A stretch of DNA of 64,000 nt. Source: Pseudomonadales bacterium. Its GTDB lineage: Bacteria > Pseudomonadota > Gammaproteobacteria > Pseudomonadales > Pseudohongiellaceae. Positions 26,318 through 34,091 of the stretch are shown here, in pieces. The notes under the pieces were generated by a model. That model ran no database searches and had not been told where the DNA came from. It was given only the letters and a program-made list of their open reading frames with translations. The stretch spans positions 186,001 through 250,000 of the forward strand of contig JACKOK010000001.1 of NCBI GenBank assembly GCA_024234365.1, in the 5' to 3' direction. The stretch's first letter is position 1, and each line of letters starts with the position of its first letter. A program made the position numbers and the translations under genes.

Positions 26318-26451
26318 AGAATTTAAGGAAAGTACCAGATGACTATAAATATGCATGGTTATTCTGGATCGACAAAGGATGTCGGCAAGCAAAGCCGGGC
26401 ACGAATGGCGTGGTCGGTTATATTCATCAACGCATATTGAGGAGAAACAAA

Positions 26452-26721
26452 ATGGCATTAACACCCGAACAGAAAGCAGCAATCGTCAAGGAATATGCAC
26501 AGAGCGAAGGAGACACCGGTTCTCCCGAAGTGCAGGTTGCCCTGCTGACTGAAAACATCAACCTGCTGCAGGCTCACTTCAAAGAGCACATCCATGATCA
26601 CCATTCCCGTCGTGGTCTGATCCGCATGGTGAACAGCCGCCGCAAGTTGCTCGACTACCTGAAGAGCAAGGACTCCGACCGCTATGTTGCCCTGATCAAG
26701 AAACTGGGTCTGCGTCGCTAG
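26452..26721 (+). CDS. rpsO: 30S ribosomal protein S15
   Basis: S15 binds 16S rRNA early in 30S assembly. The 89-residue product (MALTPEQKAAIVKEYAQ to KLGLRR) matches the family in length and motifs, including HSRRGLIRMVNSRRKLLDYL. GAGGAGAAACAAA precedes the ATG. The open frame continues upstream into truB, but that part is not coding. pnp follows after 102 bp, as in E. coli. Confidence 0.98.
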   Translation: MALTPEQKAAIVKEYAQSEGDTGSPEVQVALLTENINLLQAHFKEHIHDHHSRRGLIRMVNSRRKLLDYLKSKDSDRYVALIKKLGLRR

Positions 26722-26823
26722 TCATAACAGTATTTCAATGATGAAGAGATGAAAGATCGACCTTGTTTGACAGGGACGTCAATTGCAATGGTGCCGGGGT
26801 CAAAATAAACACAGGAACCAAGT

Positions 26824-28938
26824 ATGTTTAATATCGTGCGTAAGACTTTCCAGTTCGGTAACGATACCGTCACGCTGGAAACAGGCAAGGTTGCCCGACA
26901 GGCAACAGGCGCAGTCGTCGTCACCATGGGAGACACCCAGATTCTTGCCACCGCAGTCGGCAAGAAGCAGGTAAAACCCGGTCAGGACTTTTTCCCCCTG
27001 ACGGTGAACTATCAGGAGAAAACCTATGCCGCGGGCAAGATCCCCGGTGGTTTCTTCAAGCGGGAAGGCCGTCCTACCGAGAAAGAGACACTGACATCGC
27101 GTCTCATTGATCGTCCGATCAGACCGCTTTTCCCGAAAGGTTTCATGAATGAGGTACAGATTGTGTGTACCGTCATTTCTGCCAGCAAGGATCAGGATCC
27201 GGATATCGCCGCCATGATCGGGGCCTCTGCGGCTCTGGCTATTTCCGGCATTCCTTTCCTGGAACCCATTGGTGCTGCCCGGGTTGGCTACAATGCCAGC
27301 CAAGGCTATGTGCTGAACCCGTCTATCAAGGACCTCGAAGGCTCCGAGCTGGACATGGTGGTTGCCGGCACCAAGTCTGCGGTGCTGATGGTGGAATCCG
27401 AGGCCAAGCAACTGACCGAAGACCAGATGCTGGGCGCGGTGCTGTTCGCTCACGACGCCATGCAGGTGGTGATCGATGCCATCGTTGAGTTCAAGGCCGA
27501 GGCTGGCAAGCCCGCCTGGGAACTGGCAGAAGTGGTCAAGAACGAAGTGCTGATTTCCAGCGTCAAGCAGGCCTATGCCGATGGCATTGGCAATGCCTAC
27601 CAGATCTCCGACAAGATGCAGCGTTATGACACGCTGGGCGATCTGCTGGAGCAGGCGCAGGCGCAGTTTGCCAGCGAAGAGACTGGCGTGACGCCGGAAG
27701 AAGTGGCCTCGGTATTCGGTTCACTGGAAAAATCCGTTGTACGCAACCGCATCCTCGATGGAGCGCCGCGTATCGATGGTCGTGATACCCGTACCGTTCG
27801 CCCGATCAGCATCGAAACCGGCGTACTGCCCAAGGCTCACGGTTCTGCGCTGTTCACTCGTGGTGAAACACAGGCCCTGGTGGTCACAACCTTGGGTGCG
27901 GTGCGTGATGCACAGTTGATCGAAGGCCTGGAGGGTTCCCGCAAGGAAGCCTTTATGCTGCACTACAACTTCCCGCCCTTCTGCGTGGGTGAGACCGGCA
28001 TGATGAGCGGTCCGAAACGTCGCGAAATCGGTCACGGTAAACTGGCCAAGCGCGGTGTGCAGGCGGTGATGCCCTCGGAAGAGGATTTCCCCTACGCCAT
28101 TCGCGTGGTGTCTGAGATCACCGAATCCAATGGTTCCAGCTCCATGGCATCCGTATGCGGCAGCTCGCTGTCCATGATGGATGCGGGTGTCCCTCTTTCC
28201 GCGCCGGTTGCCGGTATTGCCATGGGTCTGATCAAGGAAGGCGATCGCTTCTCCGTGATCACCGACATCCTTGGCGATGAGGATCACCTGGGCGATATGG
28301 ACTTCAAGGTGGCCGGTACGGCAAAAGGCGTCACGGCGCTGCAGATGGACATCAAGATTCAGGGTATCACTGAAGAAATCATGGAAATCGCTCTGAACCA
28401 GGCACACGAAGCCCGTATCCACATCCTTGGCGAGATGAACAAGGTGCTGGACAAGCCGCGTGAGTCCGTGTCCGAGAATGCTCCCTCCATGGCGATGATG
28501 AAGATCGATCCGGACAAGATCCGTGATGTGATCGGCAAGGGCGGTGCGGTGATTCGTGGTATCACGGAAGAAACCGGCGCCTCCATCGACATCGACGACG
28601 ATGGCAATATCCGCATTTACGGTGAGGATGCTACCTCCCGCGATGCGGCGATTGCCCGCGTGATGAGCATTACGGCGGAAGCCGAGGTCGGCAAGCTGTA
28701 TATGGGCAAGGTAGCCCGCATCGTCGACTTTGGTGCCTTCATCACCATTCTGCCCGGCAAGGACGGGCTGGTGCACATCTCCCAGATTTCCTCCGAGCGC
28801 GTCGAGAACATCGGCGACTATCTCGAGGAAGGGCAGGACGTGCTGGTGAAAGTCACTGATCTGGATGCGCGTGGCCGCATCAAGCTCAGCATCAAGGAGA
28901 TCACTGACGAGGAACGGGCTGCGTTCGACGCCGCTTAA
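26824..28938 (+). CDS. pnp: Polyribonucleotide nucleotidyltransferase
   Basis: PNPase degrades RNA phosphorolytically from the 3' end and is a degradosome component. The 704-residue protein has two RNase PH domains (about 10-220 and 315-545) around a helical linker, then a KH domain (KIRDVIGKGGAVIRGITEETG, about 560-580) and an S1 domain (GKVARIVDFGAFITILPGKDGLVHISQI, about 630-657). The catalytic-domain block SVCGSSLSMMDAGVPL is present. In E. coli the leader is autoregulated with RNase III; the 102-bp leader here shows only a short imperfect stem. Confidence 0.98.
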   Translation: MFNIVRKTFQFGNDTVTLETGKVARQATGAVVVTMGDTQILATAVGKKQVKPGQDFFPLTVNYQEKTYAAGKIPGGFFKREGRPTEKETLTSRLIDRPIRPLFPKGFMNEVQIVCTVISASKDQDPDIAAMIGASAALAISGIPFLEPIGAARVGYNASQGYVLNPSIKDLEGSELDMVVAGTKSAVLMVESEAKQLTEDQMLGAVLFAHDAMQVVIDAIVEFKAEAGKPAWELAEVVKNEVLISSVKQAYADGIGNAYQISDKMQRYDTLGDLLEQAQAQFASEETGVTPEEVASVFGSLEKSVVRNRILDGAPRIDGRDTRTVRPISIETGVLPKAHGSALFTRGETQALVVTTLGAVRDAQLIEGLEGSRKEAFMLHYNFPPFCVGETGMMSGPKRREIGHGKLAKRGVQAVMPSEEDFPYAIRVVSEITESNGSSSMASVCGSSLSMMDAGVPLSAPVAGIAMGLIKEGDRFSVITDILGDEDHLGDMDFKVAGTAKGVTALQMDIKIQGITEEIMEIALNQAHEARIHILGEMNKVLDKPRESVSENAPSMAMMKIDPDKIRDVIGKGGAVIRGITEETGASIDIDDDGNIRIYGEDATSRDAAIARVMSITAEAEVGKLYMGKVARIVDFGAFITILPGKDGLVHISQISSERVENIGDYLEEGQDVLVKVTDLDARGRIKLSIKEITDEERAAFDAA

Positions 28939-28961
28939 TCTTCTGTGCAGGAGATCTGAAG

Positions 28962-28998
28962 ATCCCGCTGTCGCCTTCGCGATGGCGGGATTTTTTTT
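28962..28998 (+). terminator. Intrinsic terminator after pnp
   Basis: ATCCCGC (28962-28968) pairs with GCGGGAT (28985-28991), extended inward by GTCGC/GCGAT across one mismatch, and eight T residues follow. It ends the nusA-pnp operon. Confidence 0.92.
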
Positions 28999-29093
28999 GT
29001 CCGCAAATTCCAGGGACAAAGCGCAAAAGCAACTTCTCGATACAGGGCTTTATTGCTATGCTCAGCCCTTGTTTTACGCCACAGGTGATACCG

Positions 29094-29618
29094 ATGTCCA
29101 CGCAGGAAACCCGCGAACAGATCCGCATTCGTCCCGCCACGGTGGAGGATTGCCAGCAGATTTACGATTTCATCATGGAGCTGGCTGTGTACGAGAAACT
29201 GGCTCACGAAGTGGTTGCCACGCCCGCAATTCTGGCGGAGACCCTGTTCGGAGCGCGCGCCTATGCCGAGGTGCTGATCGCTGAATTTGCAGGTGAAGCG
29301 GTAGGCTATGCCCTGTTTTTCCATAGTTATTCCACGTTCAATGGCCGTCCGGGCATCTACCTGGAAGATGTGTATGTACAGCCTGCCATGCGAGGCAAGG
29401 GCATCGGCAAGTCCCTGATGGTGACCCTGGCGAGGCTGGCACTGGAGCGAGGTTGTGCGCGTTTCGAGTGGTCCGTGCTGGACTGGAATGCCCCGTCCAT
29501 CGCCTTCTACCGCTCTATCGGCGCCTTGCCCATGGAGGGCTGGACGGTCCAGCGAGTCACGGGTGATGCGCTGCACGCCCTGGCGGCGCAGGCAGCGGCA
29601 GGAGTCTGCAATGGATAG
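29094..29618 (+). CDS. GNAT-family N-acetyltransferase, diamine-acetyltransferase-like
   Basis: GNAT enzymes transfer acetyl from acetyl-CoA to amines. The 174-residue product resembles spermidine/spermine-type members: IRIRPATVEDCQQIYDFIMELAVYEKL at the start, LFFHSYSTFNGRPGIYLEDVYVQPAMRGKGIGKSLM with the acetyl-CoA-binding R-G-x-G-I-G loop, and SVLDWNAPSIAFYRSIGA. ATG at 29094 is preferred because it starts at the conserved domain; an ATG at 29058 would add 12 residues. The 3' end overlaps the transaminase gene by 8 bp, so the two are coupled. The substrate is not known. Confidence 0.88.
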   Translation: MSTQETREQIRIRPATVEDCQQIYDFIMELAVYEKLAHEVVATPAILAETLFGARAYAEVLIAEFAGEAVGYALFFHSYSTFNGRPGIYLEDVYVQPAMRGKGIGKSLMVTLARLALERGCARFEWSVLDWNAPSIAFYRSIGALPMEGWTVQRVTGDALHALAAQAAAGVCNG

Positions 29619-30465
29619 AATCGTGTATGTAAATGGGGATTTTGTCCCCCAGGCAGATGCCAAAGTCTCGGTTTTTGACCGGGGGTTTCTGTTTGGCGAT
29701 GGGGTTTACGAAGTGATCCCGGTGCTCAATTCGCGCCTGGTGGAGGCCGCACACGCCGTGGCGCGTCTGGAGCGCAGCATGGGTGAGATTGGCCTGGCCT
29801 GGCCCTGTGCGAAAGAGGACTATCTCCCGATTCTGGAGGAGCTGCGCAAGCGCAACGGCATCACGGAAGGCTCGGTCTATATGCAGGTAAGCCGTGGCGT
29901 GGCAGAGCGTGACTTCGCCTTTCCGGCGAATACTCCCAGCAGTTTTGTCGCCTTCACCAGTGCGCGCAGAATTATCGACAACCCTTTGGCGAAATCCGGC
30001 GTTGCGGTGGTCTCGGTTCCCGATCTGCGCTGGAAGCGCCGGGATATCAAGTCCCTCAATCTGCTCGCGCAATGTCTGGCAAAGCAGGAAGCCGTGAGCC
30101 GTGGCGCTTTTGAGGGCTGGATGCACGAAGATGGCCATGTCACCGAGGGGGCATCGTCATCTGCCTTCATTGTCAAAGGCGATAAAATTATCACCCGGGC
30201 GCTGAGTAATGCCATACTGCCGGGTATTCGTCGCAAGGTCATCATGCAGCTGGCAAGGGAGCACGATATTGCCCTGGAGGAACGGGCGTTCACGCTGGAG
30301 GAGGCCATCGGAGCCGATGAAGCCTTTCTCAGCAGTGCCACCACCCTGGTCATGCCGGTCATCAGTATCGATGGCAGGCCGGTCGCAGATGGCAAGCCGG
30401 GCAGGGTCACCCTGCTGATGCGTAGTTTGTATGTGGAGTTGTTGTTGCAGGAAGCCAATGCCTGA
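29611..30465 (+). CDS. dat: D-amino-acid transaminase (class IV PLP enzyme)
   Basis: This fold-type IV aminotransferase is closest to D-alanine transaminase, which interconverts D-alanine and D-glutamate for peptidoglycan precursors or D-amino-acid use. The PLP lysine lies in RRDIKSLNLLAQ (Lys near 147), and VYVNGDFVPQADAKVSVFDRGFLFGDGVYEV plus TEGASSSAFIV are family blocks. The 284-residue length is normal. Branched-chain transaminase or aminodeoxychorismate lyase are the alternatives; the IKSLNLL context favours Dat. It starts inside the acetyltransferase gene and ggt follows 48 bp later. Confidence 0.85.
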   Translation: MDRIVYVNGDFVPQADAKVSVFDRGFLFGDGVYEVIPVLNSRLVEAAHAVARLERSMGEIGLAWPCAKEDYLPILEELRKRNGITEGSVYMQVSRGVAERDFAFPANTPSSFVAFTSARRIIDNPLAKSGVAVVSVPDLRWKRRDIKSLNLLAQCLAKQEAVSRGAFEGWMHEDGHVTEGASSSAFIVKGDKIITRALSNAILPGIRRKVIMQLAREHDIALEERAFTLEEAIGADEAFLSSATTLVMPVISIDGRPVADGKPGRVTLLMRSLYVELLLQEANA

Positions 30466-30513
30466 CAGGGATAGCCTGAAATTTTTACCAAGCGGAACAC
30501 CGGAGATATTGTC

Positions 30514-32220
30514 ATGAAGATGCGTCTGCTCGCCAGGACTCTCGCCATTGTCCTGTCCTTGCTAATGTCTGTGTCCTTATTTGCTGAAGGGGGGCGTACG
30601 CCCCTGCGTGCCAAAAACGGCATCGTCAGCAGTGTGTCGAGAACGGCATCCCAGGTGGGTGTCGATATCATGAAACAAGGGGGGAATGCGATTGATGCCG
30701 CCGTGGCAACCGCATTCGCGCTCGCGGTCACCTGGCCCTCTGCCGGCAATATCGGTGGTGGCGGTTTCATGGTCTACCAGGGGGCAGACGGGCACGCGAC
30801 GACCTTCGATTTTCGTGAAAAGGCACCGCTGGCGGCGACCGAGCGCATGTACCTGGGGCTCGATGGCCTGGTAGTCAATAACTCCAACCACCGCTCCCTG
30901 TTGTCTGTTGGTGTACCGGGCACCGTCGCGGGCCTGTATCAGTCACATCAGAAACTCGGTAAATTGCCCTGGGCGGATGTTGTTGCTCCCGCCGTTGCCC
31001 TGGCGCGCGATGGCATTCCCGTGACCTGGGATTTGTATACCGGCTTCCGCAGCAATCAGTCTTTCTGGGATCAGTATCCGTCTTCAGCCGCAGTCTTCCT
31101 GAAAGCGGATGGCTCCCCTTATGAGTTTGGGGACACCTGGAAACAGCCGGACCTGGCCGCAACGCTGGAACTGATCCAGAAACAGGGTCGTGACGGTTTC
31201 TACAAAGGCAAGAACGCCAAAATGCTGGCCGATTTCATGCGTGCCAACGGCGGCATTATCACGGAAGAGGACCTGGAAAAATACGAAGCGGTTGAACGTG
31301 AGCCGGTTCGTGGCACCTACCGTGGTTACGAAATTATCAGCATGCCACCACCCAGTTCCGGCGGTGTCGTGATGATCGAAATGCTGAACATTCTGGAAGG
31401 CTATGATCTGGCATCCATGGGCCATAACTCGGCGCAGTATCTTCACCTGCTGACAGAGGCCATGCGTCGTGGCTATGCGGACCGTGCGGAATTTCTGGGA
31501 GACCCGGATTTCAACGAGAGCATGCCGCTCGATCGCCTGATGAGCAAGGAGCACGCGGACAAGCTGCGAGCCACGATTGATATGGACAAGGCCTCGGTCA
31601 GCGACGAAAAGGAATTTGCCCAGATTTACGAGAGCGAGGACACCACGCATTTTTCGGTCGTGGACAAGGATGGCAGCATGGTGTCGGTGACCTATACGCT
31701 GGAAAACAGCTACGGTTCCCGTATTGTGGCCGAGGGTGCTGGTTATCTTCTCAATAATGAAATGGGGGATTTCAATGCGGTTCCCGGCGTGACCAATCGC
31801 AATGGCCAGATCGGCACAGCACCGAACCTGATCGAGCCGGAAAAACGCATGCTCTCCAGCATGTCGCCCACCATTGTGGCGCAGGATGGCAAACCCCTGT
31901 TTGCCGTGGGCAGCCCGGGTGGTCGCACCATTATCAATACCACCATGCAGACAATTCTGAATATCATTGATTTTGATATGAACATCGCGGAAGCAGGGGA
32001 AGCACCACGTATCCATCACCAGTGGCTGCCGGACGTGACCAGTTTCGAGGGCGCCGGCTTCTCGGTGGACAGCATGGATATGTATGAAGACATGGGGCAC
32101 GAGTTGCGCTCCCGCGGTGAGCAGGGCTCTGTCATGGGCGTGTATCACGATCGCGATACCGGTCTGTTTATGGGGGGCTCCGACTCCCGCGTAGGGGATG
32201 GCGCAGCCGTCGGCTACTAA
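30514..32220 (+). CDS. ggt: Gamma-glutamyltransferase, exported
   Basis: GGT hydrolyses glutathione and other gamma-glutamyl compounds, or transfers the glutamyl group, usually in the periplasm. The 568-residue precursor has a signal peptide (MKMRLLARTLAIVLSLLMSV) and matures by self-cleavage before Thr377, the first Thr in EDTTHFSVVDKDGSMVSVT. Other family motifs are GGNAIDAAVATAFALAVTWP, SAGNIGGGGFM and GSPGGRTI. GGAG precedes the ATG. With the neighbouring symporter and peptidase-like genes it suggests scavenging of peptides and glutathione for glutamate, cysteine and glycine. Confidence 0.96.
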   Translation: MKMRLLARTLAIVLSLLMSVSLFAEGGRTPLRAKNGIVSSVSRTASQVGVDIMKQGGNAIDAAVATAFALAVTWPSAGNIGGGGFMVYQGADGHATTFDFREKAPLAATERMYLGLDGLVVNNSNHRSLLSVGVPGTVAGLYQSHQKLGKLPWADVVAPAVALARDGIPVTWDLYTGFRSNQSFWDQYPSSAAVFLKADGSPYEFGDTWKQPDLAATLELIQKQGRDGFYKGKNAKMLADFMRANGGIITEEDLEKYEAVEREPVRGTYRGYEIISMPPPSSGGVVMIEMLNILEGYDLASMGHNSAQYLHLLTEAMRRGYADRAEFLGDPDFNESMPLDRLMSKEHADKLRATIDMDKASVSDEKEFAQIYESEDTTHFSVVDKDGSMVSVTYTLENSYGSRIVAEGAGYLLNNEMGDFNAVPGVTNRNGQIGTAPNLIEPEKRMLSSMSPTIVAQDGKPLFAVGSPGGRTIINTTMQTILNIIDFDMNIAEAGEAPRIHHQWLPDVTSFEGAGFSVDSMDMYEDMGHELRSRGEQGSVMGVYHDRDTGLFMGGSDSRVGDGAAVGY

Positions 32221-32244
32221 GCAGCTTAAAGCCCGGAATAAAAG

Positions 32245-32279
32245 GAGCGGTGACACTTGTTGTTATCGCTCTTTTTTTT
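32245..32279 (+). terminator. Intrinsic terminator after ggt
   Basis: GAGCGGTGACA (32245-32255) pairs with TGTTATCGCTC (32261-32271) with two G-T pairs, followed by eight T. It sits 25 bp after the ggt stop and just before the first structured repeat. Confidence 0.88.
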
Positions 32280-32301
32280 GCTTGTCAGAACGCTGTAGTT
32301 C

Positions 32302-32422
32302 GCTCTGGCCGGAGGGTGTCATCCTTCAGGACACGCCAAAAAGCTCACATCCCTGTGAAGGCTCGGCGCGCACCCTCCCTGGTGCGCGACGGTCCTACAG
32401 GATGACACCCTCCGGCCAGAGC
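32302..32422 (+). repeat. Structured Y-shaped repeat, copy 1 (forward)
   Basis: The 121-bp element has perfect 24-bp inverted outer arms (32302-32325 and 32399-32422, beginning GCTCTGGCCGG and ending CCGGCCAGAGC). Inside is a second stem AGGAC/GTCCT (32328-32332, 32392-32396) that encloses two hairpins: TCACA-TCCC-TGTGA (32345-32358) and CGCGCACC-CTCCCT-GGTGCGCG (32367-32388). The joining sequences CACGCCAAAAAGC and GGCTCGG recur in the other copies. The arms do not. No protein is encoded. Confidence 0.92.
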
Positions 32423-32487
32423 TGGCATGTACAGACGCTCGAAGATTGTGGAACGAAGGCATTGCAATTGAACTGATCTATGATCGA

Positions 32488-32583
32488 GAGCCGTGCGGCA
32501 GAGTAAGGGGCAGCGAAGCGTCAGATGCCATCCGACCGCCATGGCGCCCGATGCTCCGCTACCCTCCTGTCGCCACACGGCTC
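32488..32583 (+). repeat. Degenerate copy of the structured repeat
   Basis: Ends GAGCCGTG (32488-32495) and CACGGCTC (32576-32583) are perfect inverted repeats, and the next 25 bases of each arm still pair with many mismatches. The segment GCCATGGCGCCCGATGCTCC with CGCTACCCTC closely matches the right half of copy 3. The first inner hairpin is lost. It is forward-oriented and appears to be a decayed member lying between copies 1 and 2. Confidence 0.6.
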
Positions 32584-32668
32584 TTGCTTGGTGGGGGCGT
32601 CTTGTTTTACAGCTTCGTTCATATCAGTCGTTGCTTTGTTCGCTGAATTTGAACATTCGCACGATGCA

Positions 32669-32789
32669 GCATTGGGTGGCGGGTTAACTCGGGCAGGACC
32701 GTCGCGCACCAGGGAGGGGGTGCGCCGAGCCTGTACAAGGATGTACGCTTTTTGGCGTGTCCTGTCCGAGTTAACCCGCCACCCAATGC
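32669..32789 (-). repeat. Structured Y-shaped repeat, copy 2 (reverse)
   Basis: Also 121 bp. Perfect 24-bp arms (32669-32692 and 32766-32789, left arm beginning GCATTGGGTGG) share nothing with copy 1. The inner stem CAGGAC/GTCCTG (32694-32699, 32759-32764) encloses GCGCACC/GGTGCGC (32704-32725) and GTACA-AGGA-TGTAC (32733-32746). The interior is the reverse complement of copy 1 with scattered changes, so copies 1 and 2 form an inverted pair. Confidence 0.92.
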
Positions 32790-32808
32790 GGGATTGAGGG
32801 ATAGCAGA

Positions 32809-34047
32809 TCACGCCTGAGTGAGCTGCACCACGATGTTGGAGAAGGCCTCGGCCCAGCGGGCGGTGTTGGCCACATCCACGGCGTTGGGCCAGCGATCGT
32901 CCGGGTGATGGAAGAGTGGGTTACTGCCCAGAATGGACAGATAGCGCCCGCGCGCATCGTGAATATTGCGTGCCTCGCCCAGCGGACGGTTGCCGATCGG
33001 AGTTTCTGCGCCTGGGCTTAACTGACGTCTGCGCAGCTGGCGTTGGCTGATCTGGCGCAGATCATCATTGGCGTATTGCAGGCGTACCTGGGAGCCTGTG
33101 GCGCCGAAATTGGCCCCCAGGTGAATCCACAGATCGGCATCCGCAGGCAGGGAGGGATTCTCCTTCAGCATCTGCTGCAGGCCCAGGTGTCCCAGTTCAT
33201 GTCCGGTATTGGCAGTGAAGATCACATCACGCGCGGGCGGGCTGGCCAACAGCTCCTGCATGATTTCCAGCATCACCGCCAGGCCGCCGCCGCGTTCCGA
33301 GGCACAACGCCACCAGCCGCTTCTGGGCGTCATGATGACCAGAGGCGCCAGGTCCGGGTTGCTGCCGTCGATGCGGGCACTGACGTTGTAAGCGGTGGTA
33401 GGGACACGCTCGGCAAACACGACGACCTCTGCCTGTTCGCGGGCGGCCATGGAGGCCTGAATGCCCTGCCAGTGAGTGTTGGCGACCTGCAGAACAGGGG
33501 GGCCGAATGGAGTGGCAGCATCTTCGGCATTGAGCAGTGCTTCGCCGCTGTCGGGATAGCTGGCATCGCTGACGACGATGATCACCTTGTGGCGATGTTC
33601 GCGCCGCGCACTCATCAACTGTTCGTGAGCCTCACTGCTGGTGCCGGCAGGCAACATGATCACACCGATCTCGGCATCGCTGCCGAGTGCACCCAACCGT
33701 CCGCTAATGCCTTCCACATCGGTAAAGGTGCCGTCATGAAGGGGCACGCCGTCCATGACAATGCCGTCGAAAGCGAAGCGCGTGTAAAGCTCATTGACCC
33801 GAGTCAGCGAAACCGGGTCGAGGAAGGCGTGAACGCCCATGGCCTCCATACGATCCGCCAGCCACGCGCCACTCACCGTATCCACGGCCGTGCCCGTGCG
33901 GTGATAGCCCTGTGCCGAGTATTCACGGATGACATCCGCCACCCGGGTTTCCCGCGCGGAACTGTCCTGTGCCAGAGCAGGCAGGGGCAATGACAACAGG
34001 GGAAGCGCGCTGAGGCGTTGCAGTAACTGGCGTCTGGTCAGGGGCAT
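32809..34047 (-). CDS. Exported M28-peptidase-like protein with altered active site
   Basis: The 412-residue precursor has a twin-arginine-like signal (MPLTRRQLLQRLSALPLLSLPLPALAQ). A PA-like segment and then an M28 aminopeptidase fold follow. In active M28 enzymes one zinc ligand pair lies in a H-x-D block before a GAxDNASG motif; here the matching stretch is IMTPRSGWWRCASERGGGLAVMLEI, without the His or the Asp. The usual GEE-x-GL motif reads TANTGHELGHLG. It may thus be a pseudo-peptidase, or the ligands have moved. GGAGAG precedes the ATG. It is the last gene of the AGCS-NhaC-M28 minus-strand operon. Confidence 0.72.
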   Translation of the reverse strand: MPLTRRQLLQRLSALPLLSLPLPALAQDSSARETRVADVIREYSAQGYHRTGTAVDTVSGAWLADRMEAMGVHAFLDPVSLTRVNELYTRFAFDGIVMDGVPLHDGTFTDVEGISGRLGALGSDAEIGVIMLPAGTSSEAHEQLMSARREHRHKVIIVVSDASYPDSGEALLNAEDAATPFGPPVLQVANTHWQGIQASMAAREQAEVVVFAERVPTTAYNVSARIDGSNPDLAPLVIMTPRSGWWRCASERGGGLAVMLEIMQELLASPPARDVIFTANTGHELGHLGLQQMLKENPSLPADADLWIHLGANFGATGSQVRLQYANDDLRQISQRQLRRRQLSPGAETPIGNRPLGEARNIHDARGRYLSILGSNPLFHHPDDRWPNAVDVANTARWAEAFSNIVVQLTQA

Positions 34048-34091
34048 GTGAAATCTCTCCTGGTGAAGTCTATGTCGCCGATGCTAGCGCA

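Noticed and set aside
32525..32957. Several short open frames within the structured repeats after ggt
   Set aside because: They translate the palindromic arms and hairpins, which gives complementary frames on both strands. No coding signal.
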